A program made the translations under genes and the position numbers. From Bacillus sp. E(2018) (GTDB taxonomy: Bacteria > Bacillota > Bacilli > Bacillales > Fictibacillaceae), in NCBI RefSeq assembly GCF_005503015.1, contig NZ_SCOL01000001.1:1054001-1118000 (forward strand): a stretch of 64,000 nt of DNA, in the 5' to 3' direction. The notes below the pieces were generated by a model that ran no database searches, was not told the origin of the DNA, and was given only the letters and a program-made list of their open reading frames with translations. Position 1 is the stretch's first letter. Each line of letters starts with the position of its first letter. Below, one piece after another: positions 18,662 to 30,200 of this stretch.

Positions 18662-19375
18662 TTGCTAACGTACGAAACATGGGACGAAAAAACCCGTGAT
18701 TTTGATAGTCAAAACCCCACAAAAGGCGCGCTGCATGCTTTGAAGTGGGCTTATGAAACGTATGAAGATGATCTGGTTTATGCGTGCAGCTTCGGAATTG
18801 AAGGAAGCGTCCTAGTGGATCTTGTTCATCAAGTAAAGCCCCATGCTCAAATTGTTTTCCTTGATACACATCTGCATTTTCTAGAAACGTATGAAGTTAT
18901 TGAAGAAGCGAAGAAAAGATATCCATCTCTTCGCATCAAATTGAAAGCACCGGCTTTATCTCTTGAAGAACAGGCGAGTAAACACGGTGAAGAGCTTTGG
19001 AAATTAAATCCTAATCAATGCTGCACGATTCGAAAAGTGATTCCTTTAGAAGAAGAACTGAACGGAGTAACAGCCTGGCTTTCAGGGCTACGCCGTGAGC
19101 AGTCACCTACCCGCCAGAACACGCAATTTGTTAATCGGGACGAGCGATTTAAAAGCATCAAGATTTGTCCGCTCATTCATTGGACGTGGAAGGATATTTG
19201 GCGGTATGCACATAAACATGACTTGCCGTATAACAAACTACACGACAATGGGTATCCAAGTATAGGCTGCGAGCCATGTACACAGGCTGCACTAAACGCA
19301 GATGACCTTCGTTCTGGACGTTGGTCTGGTTTAGGAAAACTAGAATGTGGCCTTCATCAAAGCGATAGCCAATAA
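18662..19375 (+). CDS. cysH: Phosphoadenylyl/adenylyl-sulfate reductase CysH
   Basis: Reduces APS or PAPS to sulfite with thioredoxin. The 237-residue product has the catalytic ECGLH motif (Cys229). It also has the paired cysteines CC (120-121) and CxxC (203-206) that bind a [4Fe-4S] cluster, the mark of the APS-using type as in B. subtilis CysH. TTG 18662 is used with GGAGG seven bases upstream. The presence of cysC leaves open which substrate dominates in vivo. Confidence 0.95.
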   Translation: MLTYETWDEKTRDFDSQNPTKGALHALKWAYETYEDDLVYACSFGIEGSVLVDLVHQVKPHAQIVFLDTHLHFLETYEVIEEAKKRYPSLRIKLKAPALSLEEQASKHGEELWKLNPNQCCTIRKVIPLEEELNGVTAWLSGLRREQSPTRQNTQFVNRDERFKSIKICPLIHWTWKDIWRYAHKHDLPYNKLHDNGYPSIGCEPCTQAALNADDLRSGRWSGLGKLECGLHQSDSQ

Positions 19376-19402
19376 AGAGAATTTCAGGAGGAGAGAAACT
19401 TA

Positions 19403-20599
19403 ATGAGTACAATACAGCCCCATGGAGGGAATTTAATCAACCGTTATCAGCCAGAGACATCTTATCACCACATACAAAAAGAAATCACTCTCGATGCGAC
19501 AGCACTTAGTGACCTTGAATTAATAGCTATAGGAGCATATAGCCCGTTAACTGGATTTTTAAATCAAGAAGACTATCAATCTGTTGTTCATGACATCAAG
19601 CTAAGTGATGGAACGGTTTGGAGCCTTCCGATCACGTTACCTGTTGATCCTATAACAGCAAGTGCACTACAGAGACACGATGATGTTCGGTTAACGTACG
19701 AAGGAGTTACATACGGCATCCTGAAGGTTAGCGATATCTATACTCCTATTAAGCAAATAGAGGCAGAGAAAGTCTACAAGACTACTGATAACAATCATCC
19801 TGGTGTAAAAAAGTTGCTGGATCGTCCTTCTGTGTATGTAGGCGGAGACATCACGCTCGTTAAACGTCCTCTGAAAAAAGAATTTAAAGCCTATCATCTC
19901 GATCCTAGTGAAACGAGAAAGACGTTTCGTGATTTGGGATGGAAAACAGTAGTAGGCTTTCAAACGAGAAATCCTGTGCACCGTGCACATGAATATATCC
20001 AAAAAACAGCGCTTGAAACGGTGGATGGCCTCTTCTTAAACCCGCTTGTTGGTGAAACGAAATCAGATGATATACCAGCTGATGTACGAATGGAAAGCTA
20101 CCATGTCCTTTTACAAAACTATTATCCGAGTGACCGAGTCTTCCTAGCTGTTTTTCCAGCCGCCATGCGCTATGCAGGTCCTCGTGAAGCGATTTTCCAC
20201 GCTCTCGTTAGAAAAAATTATGGCTGTACACATTTTATTGTAGGTCGTGATCATGCAGGCGTCGGGAATTATTACGGAACATATGAAGCACAAGAAATTT
20301 TTTCACAGTTTACAGCAGATGAAATCGGCATAACGACACTTTTCTTTGAACATAGCTTTTTCTGTAAAAAATGTGAAGCAATGGCCTCTTCAAAAACGTG
20401 TCCTCACTCAAATGAAGATCATGTGATTCTATCTGGAACAAAGGTGCGAGAACTGCTTCGTAATGGTGATTTGCCACCTAGCACTTTTAGCCGTAAAGAA
20501 GTAGTAGAAGTCTTAATAAACGGCCTAAGAAAACATGAAGAAAAAGAGCGGAAAGGAGATTCAAATGAGCAAACCGCACAATATAATCTGGCACGATAG
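19403..20599 (+). CDS. sat: Sulfate adenylyltransferase (ATP sulfurylase)
   Basis: Activates sulfate with ATP to give APS. This 398-residue homo-oligomeric type has the PUA-like N-terminal domain and the nucleotidyltransferase motifs [12 protein letters not shown] and GRDHAGVG. Zinc-type cysteines lie in [24 protein letters not shown] precedes the ATG. The last 35 bases overlap cysC, so the extra C-terminal tail compared with the 382-residue B. subtilis enzyme may be a read-on of little importance. Confidence 0.95.
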   Translation: MSTIQPHGGNLINRYQPETSYHHIQKEITLDATALSDLELIAIGAYSPLTGFLNQEDYQSVVHDIKLSDGTVWSLPITLPVDPITASALQRHDDVRLTYEGVTYGILKVSDIYTPIKQIEAEKVYKTTDNNHPGVKKLLDRPSVYVGGDITLVKRPLKKEFKAYHLDPSETRKTFRDLGWKTVVGFQTRNPVHRAHEYIQKTALETVDGLFLNPLVGETKSDDIPADVRMESYHVLLQNYYPSDRVFLAVFPAAMRYAGPREAIFHALVRKNYGCTHFIVGRDHAGVGNYYGTYEAQEIFSQFTADEIGITTLFFEHSFFCKKCEAMASSKTCPHSNEDHVILSGTKVRELLRNGDLPPSTFSRKEVVEVLINGLRKHEEKERKGDSNEQTAQYNLAR

Positions 20600-21164
20600 C
20601 TCGATTACGAAAGAAGACAGAAGAAAACAAAATAACCATTCCAGTTTTGTTCTTTGGTTTACCGGTCTCTCTGGTTCTGGCAAATCAACTATCGCCAATG
20701 CGCTCGCAAAAGAACTGTACGAGCGAAACATCCGGAACTATGTATTGGATGGAGACAACATCAGAAATGGGTTAAACCGTGACCTATCGTTTTCAGATGA
20801 AGATAGAACGGAAAACATTCGTAGAATTTCTGAAGTTTCTAAGCTGTTTGTTGAAAATGGAACGGTTGTGCTGACAGCATTTATCTCTCCATTTATACAA
20901 GATCGCGAGAAGGCAAAGGCCATTGTTTCAGAAGAAGAGTTTATTGAAATCTTCGTGGCATGTCCAATCGAAGAATGTGAGAAAAGAGATCCAAAAGGTT
21001 TATACAGCAAAGCACGAAAAGGTGAGATTCGCGATTTTACTGGAATTGATTCACCTTACGAAGAACCGGTATCACCTGCTCTTACCATTCATACAAACGA
21101 ACAAAGTGTTATTGAGAGTGTTGAAATCATCTTAAACTATTTGAATAACAGAAAGTTGATCTAA
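20565..21164 (+). CDS. cysC: Adenylyl-sulfate kinase
   Basis: Phosphorylates APS to PAPS. A 199-residue P-loop kinase with Walker [10 protein letters not shown], the [26 protein letters not shown] region and [10 protein letters not shown]. The ATG at 20565 follows AAAGGAG by six bases and lies inside the end of sat, which implies coupled translation. The gene order cysH-sat-cysC matches Bacillus apart from the missing cysP permease. Confidence 0.95.
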   Translation: MSKPHNIIWHDSSITKEDRRKQNNHSSFVLWFTGLSGSGKSTIANALAKELYERNIRNYVLDGDNIRNGLNRDLSFSDEDRTENIRRISEVSKLFVENGTVVLTAFISPFIQDREKAKAIVSEEEFIEIFVACPIEECEKRDPKGLYSKARKGEIRDFTGIDSPYEEPVSPALTIHTNEQSVIESVEIILNYLNNRKLI

Positions 21165-21189
21165 CAAACGATAAAGGAGATCGAAAACG

Positions 21190-22818
21190 ATGGCATATAA
21201 AAAAGCGTGGGCAGATAATCCGAAGATCAATAAAACCGAACAAAAAAAGCTCGTAAAAGATGGCTTGAAAATATTTGAAGATATCCCTTATTACGCAGAA
21301 AACGGCTTTTCGTCTATTCCGAAAGAAGAATGGGATAGTTTCAAGTGGGCGGGGCTCTATCTGCAGCGTCCTAAAGAAGACGGTTATTTTATGATGAGGG
21401 TTAATGTTCCATCAGGCATTTTAAGCTATGAACAAGTAAAAGCTCTTGCTTATATTTGCAAAGATTACGGAAGAGACGTATTCGATATCACGACACGTCA
21501 GGCCATTCAATTTCACTGGCTGACCATTGAACAGATTCCAGATATCTTTAATCGGTTAGAAGCAGTTGGGTTGTCGAGCGCGGGTGCATGCGGGGACATT
21601 ACGCGAAACATCATGGGGAACCCAATCGCGGGCATCGATCCACACGAACTCTTCGATACCACTGAAATTGTAAAGGAAGTTTATGAGTTCTTTCAGCATA
21701 ATGAAGATTTCTCTAATTTGCCTAGAAAATACAAAATGTCCATTAGTTCAAATGTGAACAATAGTGCTCATGCTGAGATCAACTGTGTGGCCTATACTCC
21801 AGCTTTTAAGGAAATTGAAGATAAAGAGATTCCTGGCTTTCACATAAAGATCGGCGGCGGTCTTTCATCTAGACCATTCTTAGCACAGCCCCTTGATGTG
21901 TTTATTGAACCGCATCAGGCCAAAGAAGTTTCGATCGCAATTACTACGATTTTCCGTGACTACGGTTATCGGGAGAAACGGCACCTTGCACGCCTTAAAT
22001 TCTTAATGGCCGATTGGGGACCAGATAAATTCAAAGAAAAACTATTAGAATATACCGGACCGCTTCCCTCTAAAGGAACAGACGCTCTCAAAACTTGGAA
22101 CGGCGGTTACTTCTATGGCGTTCATCCTCAAAAGCAAGACGGATTAAGTTATATCGGCTTTAATGTACCTGTTGGTCGACTTCATGCGGATGAAGTTTTA
22201 GAGCTTGCTGAAATTGCGAACAAATACGGAAACGGTGAAATTCGAACGGTAAATTCTCAAAACTTAATTATTCCAAATGTGAAACACGAAAACGTCGACT
22301 TGCTTTTAAAAGAAGGTATATTCAAACGTATTACTACTCAGCCTCTTTCTTTTATAGGACATTCCGTCTCTTGTACAGGGATCGAGTACTGCAACTTAGC
22401 ACTCGTTGAAACGAAAGAAAGGATGCGTAAGATCGCAGAGAATCTCGATCAAAAAATAACACTAGATGTTCCTGTTCGCATTCATATGGTTGGCTGCCCT
22501 AACTCATGCGGACAGCGTCAGATCGCAGATATTGGCCTTCAAGGCGTATTGTTAAAAACGAAAGAGAAAAAGATGGTTCAAGCCTTTGAAATTTATGTAG
22601 GAGGCACACTTGATGATGGCGGAAAGTTTAACGAAAAGCTAAAAGGAAAGTTTCATGCGGATTCTCTTGACGAAGTACTTTTTCGTTTTCTTACTACATT
22701 TAAGGATACAAAACTTCCAGCAGAAAGCTTTTTTGATTATATAAACAGAATTGGGCTCCAACAGCTTCAAAAAGAACTGGACAGAATTGCTGAAGAATTA
22801 GAAGAAAAAGTCTCATAA
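21190..22818 (+). CDS. Siroheme- and [4Fe-4S]-dependent sulfite (or nitrite) reductase
   Basis: Probably reduces sulfite to sulfide with six electrons. A 542-residue single-chain protein of the ferredoxin-type nitrite/sulfite reductase family with the usual two half-domain repeats. The cluster and siroheme ligands are C395, C401, C436 and C440 (SCTGIEYC and GCPNSCG). Context (between cysC and the siroheme genes, under SAM control) favours sulfite as substrate. B. subtilis uses the unrelated two-subunit CysJI in this step. Confidence 0.9.
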   Translation: MAYKKAWADNPKINKTEQKKLVKDGLKIFEDIPYYAENGFSSIPKEEWDSFKWAGLYLQRPKEDGYFMMRVNVPSGILSYEQVKALAYICKDYGRDVFDITTRQAIQFHWLTIEQIPDIFNRLEAVGLSSAGACGDITRNIMGNPIAGIDPHELFDTTEIVKEVYEFFQHNEDFSNLPRKYKMSISSNVNNSAHAEINCVAYTPAFKEIEDKEIPGFHIKIGGGLSSRPFLAQPLDVFIEPHQAKEVSIAITTIFRDYGYREKRHLARLKFLMADWGPDKFKEKLLEYTGPLPSKGTDALKTWNGGYFYGVHPQKQDGLSYIGFNVPVGRLHADEVLELAEIANKYGNGEIRTVNSQNLIIPNVKHENVDLLLKEGIFKRITTQPLSFIGHSVSCTGIEYCNLALVETKERMRKIAENLDQKITLDVPVRIHMVGCPNSCGQRQIADIGLQGVLLKTKEKKMVQAFEIYVGGTLDDGGKFNEKLKGKFHADSLDEVLFRFLTTFKDTKLPAESFFDYINRIGLQQLQKELDRIAEELEEKVS

Positions 22819-22833
22819 AATGGGGGTCTCGCC

Positions 22834-23055
22834 ATGTATTTATACCGATTTGAAGTAATTTCAAAATCAACGGTTATTCCTGTTGTGATAGCCGCTTCTA
22901 CAGATGAACAGGCTTTTCAGTTAGTTGACATAGAACTTGAAAAGTATTTTTTGAAACAGCCTGAAGTTGATGAGATCTCTCTTTATGAAAAGAAAAGAAT
23001 TCGTACGGGCAACGGGTTCGTGCTTTATGAACGTGAAACGATATTAAATCCTTAA
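22834..23055 (+). CDS. DUF3906-family small protein
   Basis: A 73-residue soluble protein of mixed alpha/beta pattern (MYLYRFEVISKSTVIPVVIAA...), recognised as the DUF3906 type found beside sulfite reductase genes in some Bacillaceae. It lies 15 bases after sir and just before cobA. It has no cysteines or known catalytic motif, so a helper role for the reductase is only a guess from position. Confidence 0.75.
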   Translation: MYLYRFEVISKSTVIPVVIAASTDEQAFQLVDIELEKYFLKQPEVDEISLYEKKRIRTGNGFVLYERETILNP

Positions 23056-23067
23056 GGAGTGATGATG

Positions 23068-23853
23068 ATGGGAAAAGTATATCTTGTCGGAGCTGGCCCT
23101 GGTGATCCAGGGTTGATAACCGTAAAAGGTCTGCGTTGTATACAGGAAGCGGATGTCATTTTATATGATCGTTTAGTGAATAAAGAACTGCTCTCTTATG
23201 CAAAACCGGACTGCGATTTAATCTATTGCGGTAAACTGCCAAACTACCATTTCATGAAGCAAGAAACGATCAACAGTTTCTTAGTTAAACACGCTCAAAA
23301 AGGAAAAGTAGTAACTCGTCTCAAGGGCGGTGATCCCTTCGTGTTTGGAAGAGGTGGAGAAGAAGCAGAAACACTTGCAAAAAGTCGTATTCCGTTTGAG
23401 GTGATTCCTGGGATAACTTCAGGGATTGCAGCACCAGCTTATGCAGGTATTCCTGTTACACATCGAAATATCGCTTCAAGCTTTGCGGTCGTTACCGGTC
23501 ATCGTAAAAAAGGTGAACAAGATGAACTGAAATGGGAGAGTCTAGCGAACGGTATTGATACGTTAGCGATCTATATGGGAGTGGGCAACCTAAGTTATAT
23601 TTGTAAACAGTTGACGAGACACGGAAAAAGTAAAGAAACACCAGTTGCCCTTGTTCAATGGGGATCATTAGAGAGTCAACGAACCGTAACAGGTACACTC
23701 GATACGATTGAGGATATTGTGGTTAACGAACAAATAGAGAATCCGAGCATGATCATTGTCGGTGAAGTCGTTCGTCTTCGCAGTGAACTGAAATGGTTTG
23801 AACAGCTGAACGATGAACGGAATAAGCTTGCTGACGTACGAGAGGCATTGTAA
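23068..23853 (+). CDS. cobA: Uroporphyrinogen-III C-methyltransferase (SUMT)
   Basis: Methylates uroporphyrinogen III twice with SAM to precorrin-2, the first siroheme step. It has the tetrapyrrole methylase motifs VGAGPGDPGLITVKG at the start and VVTRLKGGDPFVFGRGGEE, and the later PVTHR. Four possible starts stand in a row (GTG ATG ATG ATG, 23059-23070). The last is chosen for its eight-base distance from AAGGAG, giving 261 residues. It corresponds to B. subtilis YlnD. Confidence 0.95.
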   Translation: MGKVYLVGAGPGDPGLITVKGLRCIQEADVILYDRLVNKELLSYAKPDCDLIYCGKLPNYHFMKQETINSFLVKHAQKGKVVTRLKGGDPFVFGRGGEEAETLAKSRIPFEVIPGITSGIAAPAYAGIPVTHRNIASSFAVVTGHRKKGEQDELKWESLANGIDTLAIYMGVGNLSYICKQLTRHGKSKETPVALVQWGSLESQRTVTGTLDTIEDIVVNEQIENPSMIIVGEVVRLRSELKWFEQLNDERNKLADVREAL

Positions 23854-24606
23854 ATGAAGGCATTGCTCTTTATCTGTCACGGTACAAGACTGGAAAAAGG
23901 ACGTATGGAAGCAGAAGAATTTGTGAGACTCTGTATGGCTCAAGTTGATGTGCCCATTAAAGAGATTTGTTTTTTAGAGCTTGCTGAACCCTCTATCGCA
24001 GAAGGGTTTGAAACGTGTATAGAAAAAGGAGCAACAGGCATCTCTGTCATTCCTGTGTTCTTATTAAGTGCGAACCATATAAAAATAGACATACCGAAAG
24101 AACTTCAGCAACTGCAGACTACATATCCAGAAGTTGAAGTGAATTACGGACGCCCTTTCGGTGTACATGAAGCCATTTCCCATTTGTTATGGGAGAAGAT
24201 CATCAAAAGCGCAGTTACGTTAAGAAAAAATTCACATGTCCTTCTAGTGGGTAGGGGTAGCACCGATCAAGATGTAAAGCGGGACCTAGAAGCAATAGCA
24301 TCTAACGTTCAAGATCATTACGGAATTCCTAGTATTCAAGCTTGTTTTCTAACTGGTTCAGAACCAAGCTTTGAGAAAGCACTCTGGAGTTGTAGCGAAT
24401 CATATGAGCAAGTTATCGTAGTACCTTACCTTCTATTTTCAGGCTTATTATTAAATGGAATGAAACATACGATAACTCGCTATCAGCAGCAAACCACACA
24501 AAACGTAACTCTTTGCGAGACGCTTGGCTACCATCCTATTCTTAAAGACGTTTTACTCAAACGAATACATGAAACACTTGAAACAAAGAAGTATGCATTT
24601 TCTTAA
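23854..24606 (+). CDS. sirB: Sirohydrochlorin ferrochelatase
   Basis: Inserts iron into sirohydrochlorin. A 250-residue CbiX-family protein with two related halves; the active-site pattern LLFICHGTR at the start and VPVFLLSANHIKIDIP place it. Its ATG directly follows the cobA stop. It corresponds to YlnE in B. subtilis. CbiX homologues can load cobalt, but the sulfite reductase context favours iron. Confidence 0.92.
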   Translation: MKALLFICHGTRLEKGRMEAEEFVRLCMAQVDVPIKEICFLELAEPSIAEGFETCIEKGATGISVIPVFLLSANHIKIDIPKELQQLQTTYPEVEVNYGRPFGVHEAISHLLWEKIIKSAVTLRKNSHVLLVGRGSTDQDVKRDLEAIASNVQDHYGIPSIQACFLTGSEPSFEKALWSCSESYEQVIVVPYLLFSGLLLNGMKHTITRYQQQTTQNVTLCETLGYHPILKDVLLKRIHETLETKKYAFS

Positions 24607-24621
24607 AAAGAGAGGAATGCT

Positions 24622-25251
24622 ATGTATCCTATTCACATAAATATGTCTGGTAGAACTGTTGTAGTAGCTGGCGGTGGTCTAATAGCACATCGTAAAATCC
24701 AAGATTTATTGAATGAAGAGGCAAAAATTACAGTAATCAGCCCAGCAGCTGTCAAAGAAATTCAAGAATGGCATGCTGAACGAAAGCTGACTTGGATCGA
24801 AAGAGAAGTGGAACGTGCAGATTTGGAAGAAGCGTTTCTAATCATTGCTGCAACCAATAGTAAAGAGATTAATTCTTGGATTGCAGAACTAACAAGTCCG
24901 AAACAGCTTGTGAATGTTGTTGACCAACTAGACCTGGGTAACTTTATTGTTCCTAGTGTCGTAAAAAGAGGGAAACTCATTTTATCAGTTTCTACTTCTG
25001 GAGCTAGTCCAAGTTTATCTAAATCGATAAAAAAAGAGCTTCAACAAAAATACAGTGAAGACTATGAAACGTATTTAGATTTTTTATTTCAATGCAGATC
25101 TATCATTAAGAAGGAATATCCTGAAAAATATCGAAAAGACTTATTAACAAAGCTATCCGATCGGTCCTTATTATATGACGAAGAAAAGCAACGTTCGTAT
25201 AAACAAGAATTATTAAAAAGTATCGATTGCCATTTGGTTAAAGACCAATAA
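24622..25251 (+). CDS. sirC: Precorrin-2 dehydrogenase
   Basis: Oxidises precorrin-2 to sirohydrochlorin with NAD. It has 209 residues. The Rossmann motif VVAGGGLIAHRK lies near the N-terminus, with AATNSKEINSWIA and STSGASPSLSKSIKKEL after it, as in the CysG N-terminal/Met8p family. Last gene of the operon; the next SAM riboswitch begins about 10 bases after its stop. It corresponds to YlnF. Confidence 0.93.
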   Translation: MYPIHINMSGRTVVVAGGGLIAHRKIQDLLNEEAKITVISPAAVKEIQEWHAERKLTWIEREVERADLEEAFLIIAATNSKEINSWIAELTSPKQLVNVVDQLDLGNFIVPSVVKRGKLILSVSTSGASPSLSKSIKKELQQKYSEDYETYLDFLFQCRSIIKKEYPEKYRKDLLTKLSDRSLLYDEEKQRSYKQELLKSIDCHLVKDQ

Positions 25252-25261
25252 ATGAATAATT

Positions 25262-25432
25262 CCTTATCAAGAGAGGTAGAGGGAGCGGCCCTATGAAACC
25301 TCAGCAACCAGCAGCTACTAGCTGAAAAGGTGCTAATTCCTGCAAGTTCGGTTTGTTGAACTTGTAAAGATAAGAAGACCCCGACGCTCAAAAAGTCTTC
25401 TTTTATAGAAGGCTTTTTATTTTTTATATAGG
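25262..25432 (+). promoter_or_regulatory. SAM-I riboswitch (S box) upstream of yitJ-metH
   Basis: S-box core CCTTATCAAGAG, GGGAGCGGCCCTATGAAACC, CAGCAACC and AAGGTGCTAATTCC, closing AGATAAG (aptamer about 25262-25374). An AAGAAGAC / GTCTTCTT terminator with T-rich tail follows at 25373-25405. No clear separate promoter was seen, so it may also be fed from the cys operon. Confidence 0.95.
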
Positions 25433-25440
25433 AGGCTATC

Positions 25441-27291
25441 ATGAGTTTAATCACAGACTTAAAACAAAACAAGATACTAATCGGTGATGGTGCGATGGGA
25501 ACCCTTCTGTATTCGTACGGATCTGACTTTTGTTACGAAGAGTTAAATCTTTCTCAAGAAGAACAGATCTATAATATCCATCGTGCTTATTTAGATGCAG
25601 GTGCTGATATCATTCAAACCAATACGTATGCAGCGAACTATTCAAAGCTCGAACGCTATGGGCTTCAAGATCACGTAAAAGAGATTAATAAAGCGGCTGT
25701 TCAGATCGCCAGAAAAGCTGCTCATAACGAATATGTTGTAGGGACGATCGGTGGCATACGCGGTATAAAACCAAATAGCATTTCTCTTGATGAGATCAAG
25801 CGCAGTTTTCGCGAGCAGCTGTATTGTTTGTTGATGGAAAATGTAGATGGCATCCAATTAGAAACCTATTATGACCTGGAAGAACTAGAAACGGTTTTAG
25901 AGATTGCTAGAAAAGAAACATCACTTCCGATCATTGCTCAAGTGTCATTACAAGAAGTCGGCTTTATGCAGGACCGCACTCCCATTTCAGAAGCTTTGAC
26001 CTCTTTAGAGAACATTGGTGCTGATGTTGTGGGATTGAACTGCCGACTAGGGCCGTATCACATGCTGATGACACTTGAGGAAGTAGCTTTACCAAATCAG
26101 GCATTTCTTTCAGCGTTTCCTAATGCATCGCTTCCTTCTTATACAGATGGCCGTTTTAAATATGAGGGGGACGCGGATTATTTTAAAGAATGTGCCCATT
26201 TATTTAGACAGCAAGGTGTTCGTCTATTAGGCGGATGTTGTGGTACGACGCCTGCTCATATTCGTGCCTTCTCAAGTGAACTTAAAAACTTAGAGCCTGT
26301 AACAGAAAAAGAAGTGAAACAAAGAAAGCGAAAGATTGTCATTCAATCAGCATCAAAATCTAACTATGTACCTCTAAGTGAAGAAGTAAAAAAGAAGCAA
26401 TCCATAATTGTTGAATTAGATCCACCACGTAAATTAGATACGTCACGTTTTATGGAAGGAGCTAATGCGTTAAAGGAAGCGGGAATCGATGCACTTACCC
26501 TCGCCGATAATTCGCTTGCATCACCACGTGTTTGTAACGCTGCATTAGGGTCGATTGTCCAGTCCCAGATTAACCTTCGCCCGCTCGTTCATATTACATG
26601 CCGCGACAGAAATTTAATCGGGCTTCAGTCTCACTTGATGGGGCTTCACACGCAGGGCATTCATGAAATACTCGCTGTAACGGGAGATCCTGCAAGCGTC
26701 GGAGATTTCCCTGGTGCGTCGTCTGTATATGATGTCACGTCATTTGAACTGATCAAGCTCATCAAACAGTTTAATGAAGGATTATCTCTATCAGGAAAAG
26801 AGCTTGGAGAAAAAACATCTTTCACGGTAGGAGCTGCTTTTAACCCTAACATCCGATCCATCGATAAAGCCGTTGAGCGGTTAGAGAAAAAAATTGCATA
26901 CGGTGCAGACTACTTTATCAGCCAGCCTGTATTTTCAGAGCAAAAACTTATTGAAACGTATGAGGCAACAAAACATATTGATAAACCGATCTATATTGGA
27001 ATTATGCCTTTAACCTCTTCCCGCAATGCAGAGTTTCTTCACCATGAGGTACCAGGAATCAAACTGTCTGATTCTGTGCGCGATCGGATAGGCAAGTATA
27101 AAGATGATCCAGAACAGGCGTGTAGAGAAGGCTTATTGATTGCTAAGTCGTTATTAGACACAGCCATGGAACTCTTTAACGGCATATACCTGATCACGCC
27201 TTTTATGCGTTACGAACTAACCGTTGAATTAGCACAATATGCAAGAGCTAACTCTCCATCACTTTTATCCAGGAGGTCCCAGAATGCCTAA
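25441..27291 (+). CDS. yitJ: Bifunctional homocysteine S-methyltransferase / methylenetetrahydrofolate reductase
   Basis: A 616-residue fusion. The N-terminal half is a homocysteine methyltransferase barrel ([12 protein letters not shown]; zinc ligands in [11 protein letters not shown] near residues 265-272). The C-terminal half, from about residue 320, is a methylenetetrahydrofolate reductase ([33 protein letters not shown]). It supplies 5-methyltetrahydrofolate to the MetH encoded next. Same layout as YitJ of B. subtilis. AGGAGG precedes the ATG, behind an S box. Confidence 0.95.
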   Translation: MSLITDLKQNKILIGDGAMGTLLYSYGSDFCYEELNLSQEEQIYNIHRAYLDAGADIIQTNTYAANYSKLERYGLQDHVKEINKAAVQIARKAAHNEYVVGTIGGIRGIKPNSISLDEIKRSFREQLYCLLMENVDGIQLETYYDLEELETVLEIARKETSLPIIAQVSLQEVGFMQDRTPISEALTSLENIGADVVGLNCRLGPYHMLMTLEEVALPNQAFLSAFPNASLPSYTDGRFKYEGDADYFKECAHLFRQQGVRLLGGCCGTTPAHIRAFSSELKNLEPVTEKEVKQRKRKIVIQSASKSNYVPLSEEVKKKQSIIVELDPPRKLDTSRFMEGANALKEAGIDALTLADNSLASPRVCNAALGSIVQSQINLRPLVHITCRDRNLIGLQSHLMGLHTQGIHEILAVTGDPASVGDFPGASSVYDVTSFELIKLIKQFNEGLSLSGKELGEKTSFTVGAAFNPNIRSIDKAVERLEKKIAYGADYFISQPVFSEQKLIETYEATKHIDKPIYIGIMPLTSSRNAEFLHHEVPGIKLSDSVRDRIGKYKDDPEQACREGLLIAKSLLDTAMELFNGIYLITPFMRYELTVELAQYARANSPSLLSRRSQNA

Positions 27292-30200
27292 GTCATCAAT
27301 AGAAAAACAGCTAAAATCAAAGATTTTAATTATGGATGGTGCGATGGGAACAATGCTTCAAGAAGCCAAACTTACTCCAGAAGATTTTGGCGGTGAGGCC
27401 TATGACGGTTGTAATGAGTATTTAAATGTAACGGCACCCCATGTTATTGAATCGATTCATTATAAATACCTTGATGCTGGCGCTGATATCATTGAAACGA
27501 ATACATTCGGCGGTACGAATCTTGTACTGGATGAATACGAACTAGGCTATAGAGCATATGAAATCAATAAGCTTGGAGCAGAAATTGCAAGAAAAGCTGC
27601 TGATGCTGTTTCAACAGAACAGTGGCCACGTTTTGTTGCCGGCTCACTCGGACCGACCACAAAAACGCTCAGTGTTACAGGCGGAACTACGTTTGATCTG
27701 TTAAGAGAAGCCTATGCCGAACAAGCACGAGGATTGATTGATGGAGGTGCGGATCTTCTCCTCTTAGAGACAAGCCAAGATATGCTCAATGTAAAAGCTG
27801 GCTTTTTAGGGATCGAGCAAGCTATTGAACAAACGGGAAAAAGAATCCCGCTCATGGTTTCTGGAACGATTGAGCCGATGGGAACCACACTTGCGGGTCA
27901 GTCGATTGAGGCTTTTTATATTTCCTTAAAACACATGAATCCTCTTGCTGTTGGGTTGAACTGCGCAACAGGACCTGAATTCATGCAAGATCACATTCGC
28001 TCTCTATCAAGTCTGTCAACATCAGCAGTGAGCTGTTATCCGAATGCAGGACTTCCAGATGAAGAAGGAAATTATCATGAAACACCAGAATCATTGGCTA
28101 CTAAACTATCTGGGTTTGCAGAGAAAAGATGGCTGAATGTGGTGGGTGGTTGCTGTGGTACAACACCTGCTCATATTGAAGCATTATCAAAAGCTATGAA
28201 GAACTATCAACCACGTGACCTGCAAGTAAACGAAATTCATATGGTTTCAGGAATTGAACCATTCATATATGATGATCCAACGTTAAGACCAATCATGGTA
28301 GGAGAAAGAACAAATGTTATCGGTTCACGAAAATTCAAACGGTTGATTGCTGAGGGCAAGTTTGAAGAAGCAGCAGAAATTGCAAGGGCTCAAGTAAAAG
28401 GTGGCGCTCATGTACTAGACGTTTGTTTAGCTGACCCTGACCGTGATGAATTAAGCGACATGGAAGATTTCATGAAAGAAGCGGTTAAGAAAGTGAAAAT
28501 TCCGTTTGTCATCGATTCTACAGATGAGGATGTTATTGAGCTAGCGTTAAAGTATTCACAAGGAAAAGCCATCATCAATTCCATTAACCTAGAAGACGGT
28601 GAAGAACGGTTTGAAAAGGTGATCCCGCTTCTTCATAAATATGGAGCGGCAGTCGTTGTCGGAACGATTGATGAAACAGGTATGGGTGTATCTGCAGAAC
28701 GAAAACTGGAAATCGCTAAGAGATCGTATGACCTTTTAGTGAATAACTATAACGTTTCACCGTCAGACATCATATTCGACCCACTCGTTTTTCCCGTTGG
28801 AACGGGTGATGAACAGTATATCGGCTCAGCGAATGCGACGGTTGAAGGCATTCGAATAATTAAGGAGCATTTTCCTGAATGCTTGACGATTTTAGGTGTC
28901 AGTAATGTATCCTTTGGCTTACCTCCTGTAGGCCGTGAAGTATTAAATGCTGTATACCTTTATCATTGCACACAAGCGGGACTCGATTATGCCATCGTAA
29001 ATACCGAAAAGCTTGAACGTTTTGCTTCAATTGCACCGGAAGAGATTAACATGGCAGAAAATCTATTATTTCGTACAACAGAAAAAGCTTTATCTGTTTT
29101 TACAGACTTTTATAGAGGGAAGAAGAAAGAAACAAAATCTAAGCTGCCTGATATGAGTTTAGAAGAGCGACTACACTATTACATTTTAGAGGGTACGAAG
29201 GAAGGATTAATTCCAGACTTAGAGATCGCTTTACAAAAGTATGCTACTCCATTAAGCATCATCAATGGGCCATTAATGGATGGCATGAAAGAAGTGGGAA
29301 GACTATTCAATGAGAACCAGTTAATCGTTGCAGAAGTCCTGCAAAGTGCAGAAGTCATGAAAGCATCCGTTGCTTATTTGGAACCTTACATGGAAACGAA
29401 TGATGAATCTGCTTCAAAAGGAAAAGTGTTACTTGCTACAGTTAAGGGTGATGTTCATGACATCGGTAAAAACCTTGTAGACATCATTCTAAGCAACAAT
29501 GGATTTAAAGTGGTTGACCTAGGGATCAAAGTTACGTCACAAACGTTAATTGAAGCGATTAAAAAAGAAAAACCAAATATTATTGGACTTTCAGGATTGC
29601 TCGTGAAATCTGCTCAACAAATGGTGTTAACGGCAAACGATATGAGGGAAGCGAACATCTCAACACCCATTTTAGTTGGTGGTGCTGCATTATCAAGAAA
29701 GTTCACAGACACGAAGATATCTAAGGAATACGAAGGGTTGGTTCTTTACGCGAAAGATGCGATGGAAGGTCTCTCGCTCGCTAACCAAATTCAAACACCC
29801 GAAGATTACGATAAACTGGCCGTTGAGTTTCAGGAAAGGAAAAAAAGAGTAGTGCTTGTTGCTGGGAGTTATGAAGGCTCTTCGTCAGTTGCAACAGCTG
29901 TAAGGGTTCGGTCGAAAGTATCTCAGACCGCTCCAGTTTTCGTTCCAAATGATACAAAAAGGCACATTTTAAGAAATTACTCGATATCCCATATACAGCC
30001 TTACATCAATTTACAAATGCTCTTAGGGCATCATCTAGGAATTAAAGGGAAAATATCTCGACTGCTTCAAGAGAAAGATGAGAAAACCCTTCAAATCAAA
30101 GCAGTTGTAGACGGACTGTTGGAAGAGGCTAAGAATAAGAATTTAATCACTCCTTCAGCACTGTATCAATTCTTTCCAGCGCAAAGTGACGGTGAACGAG

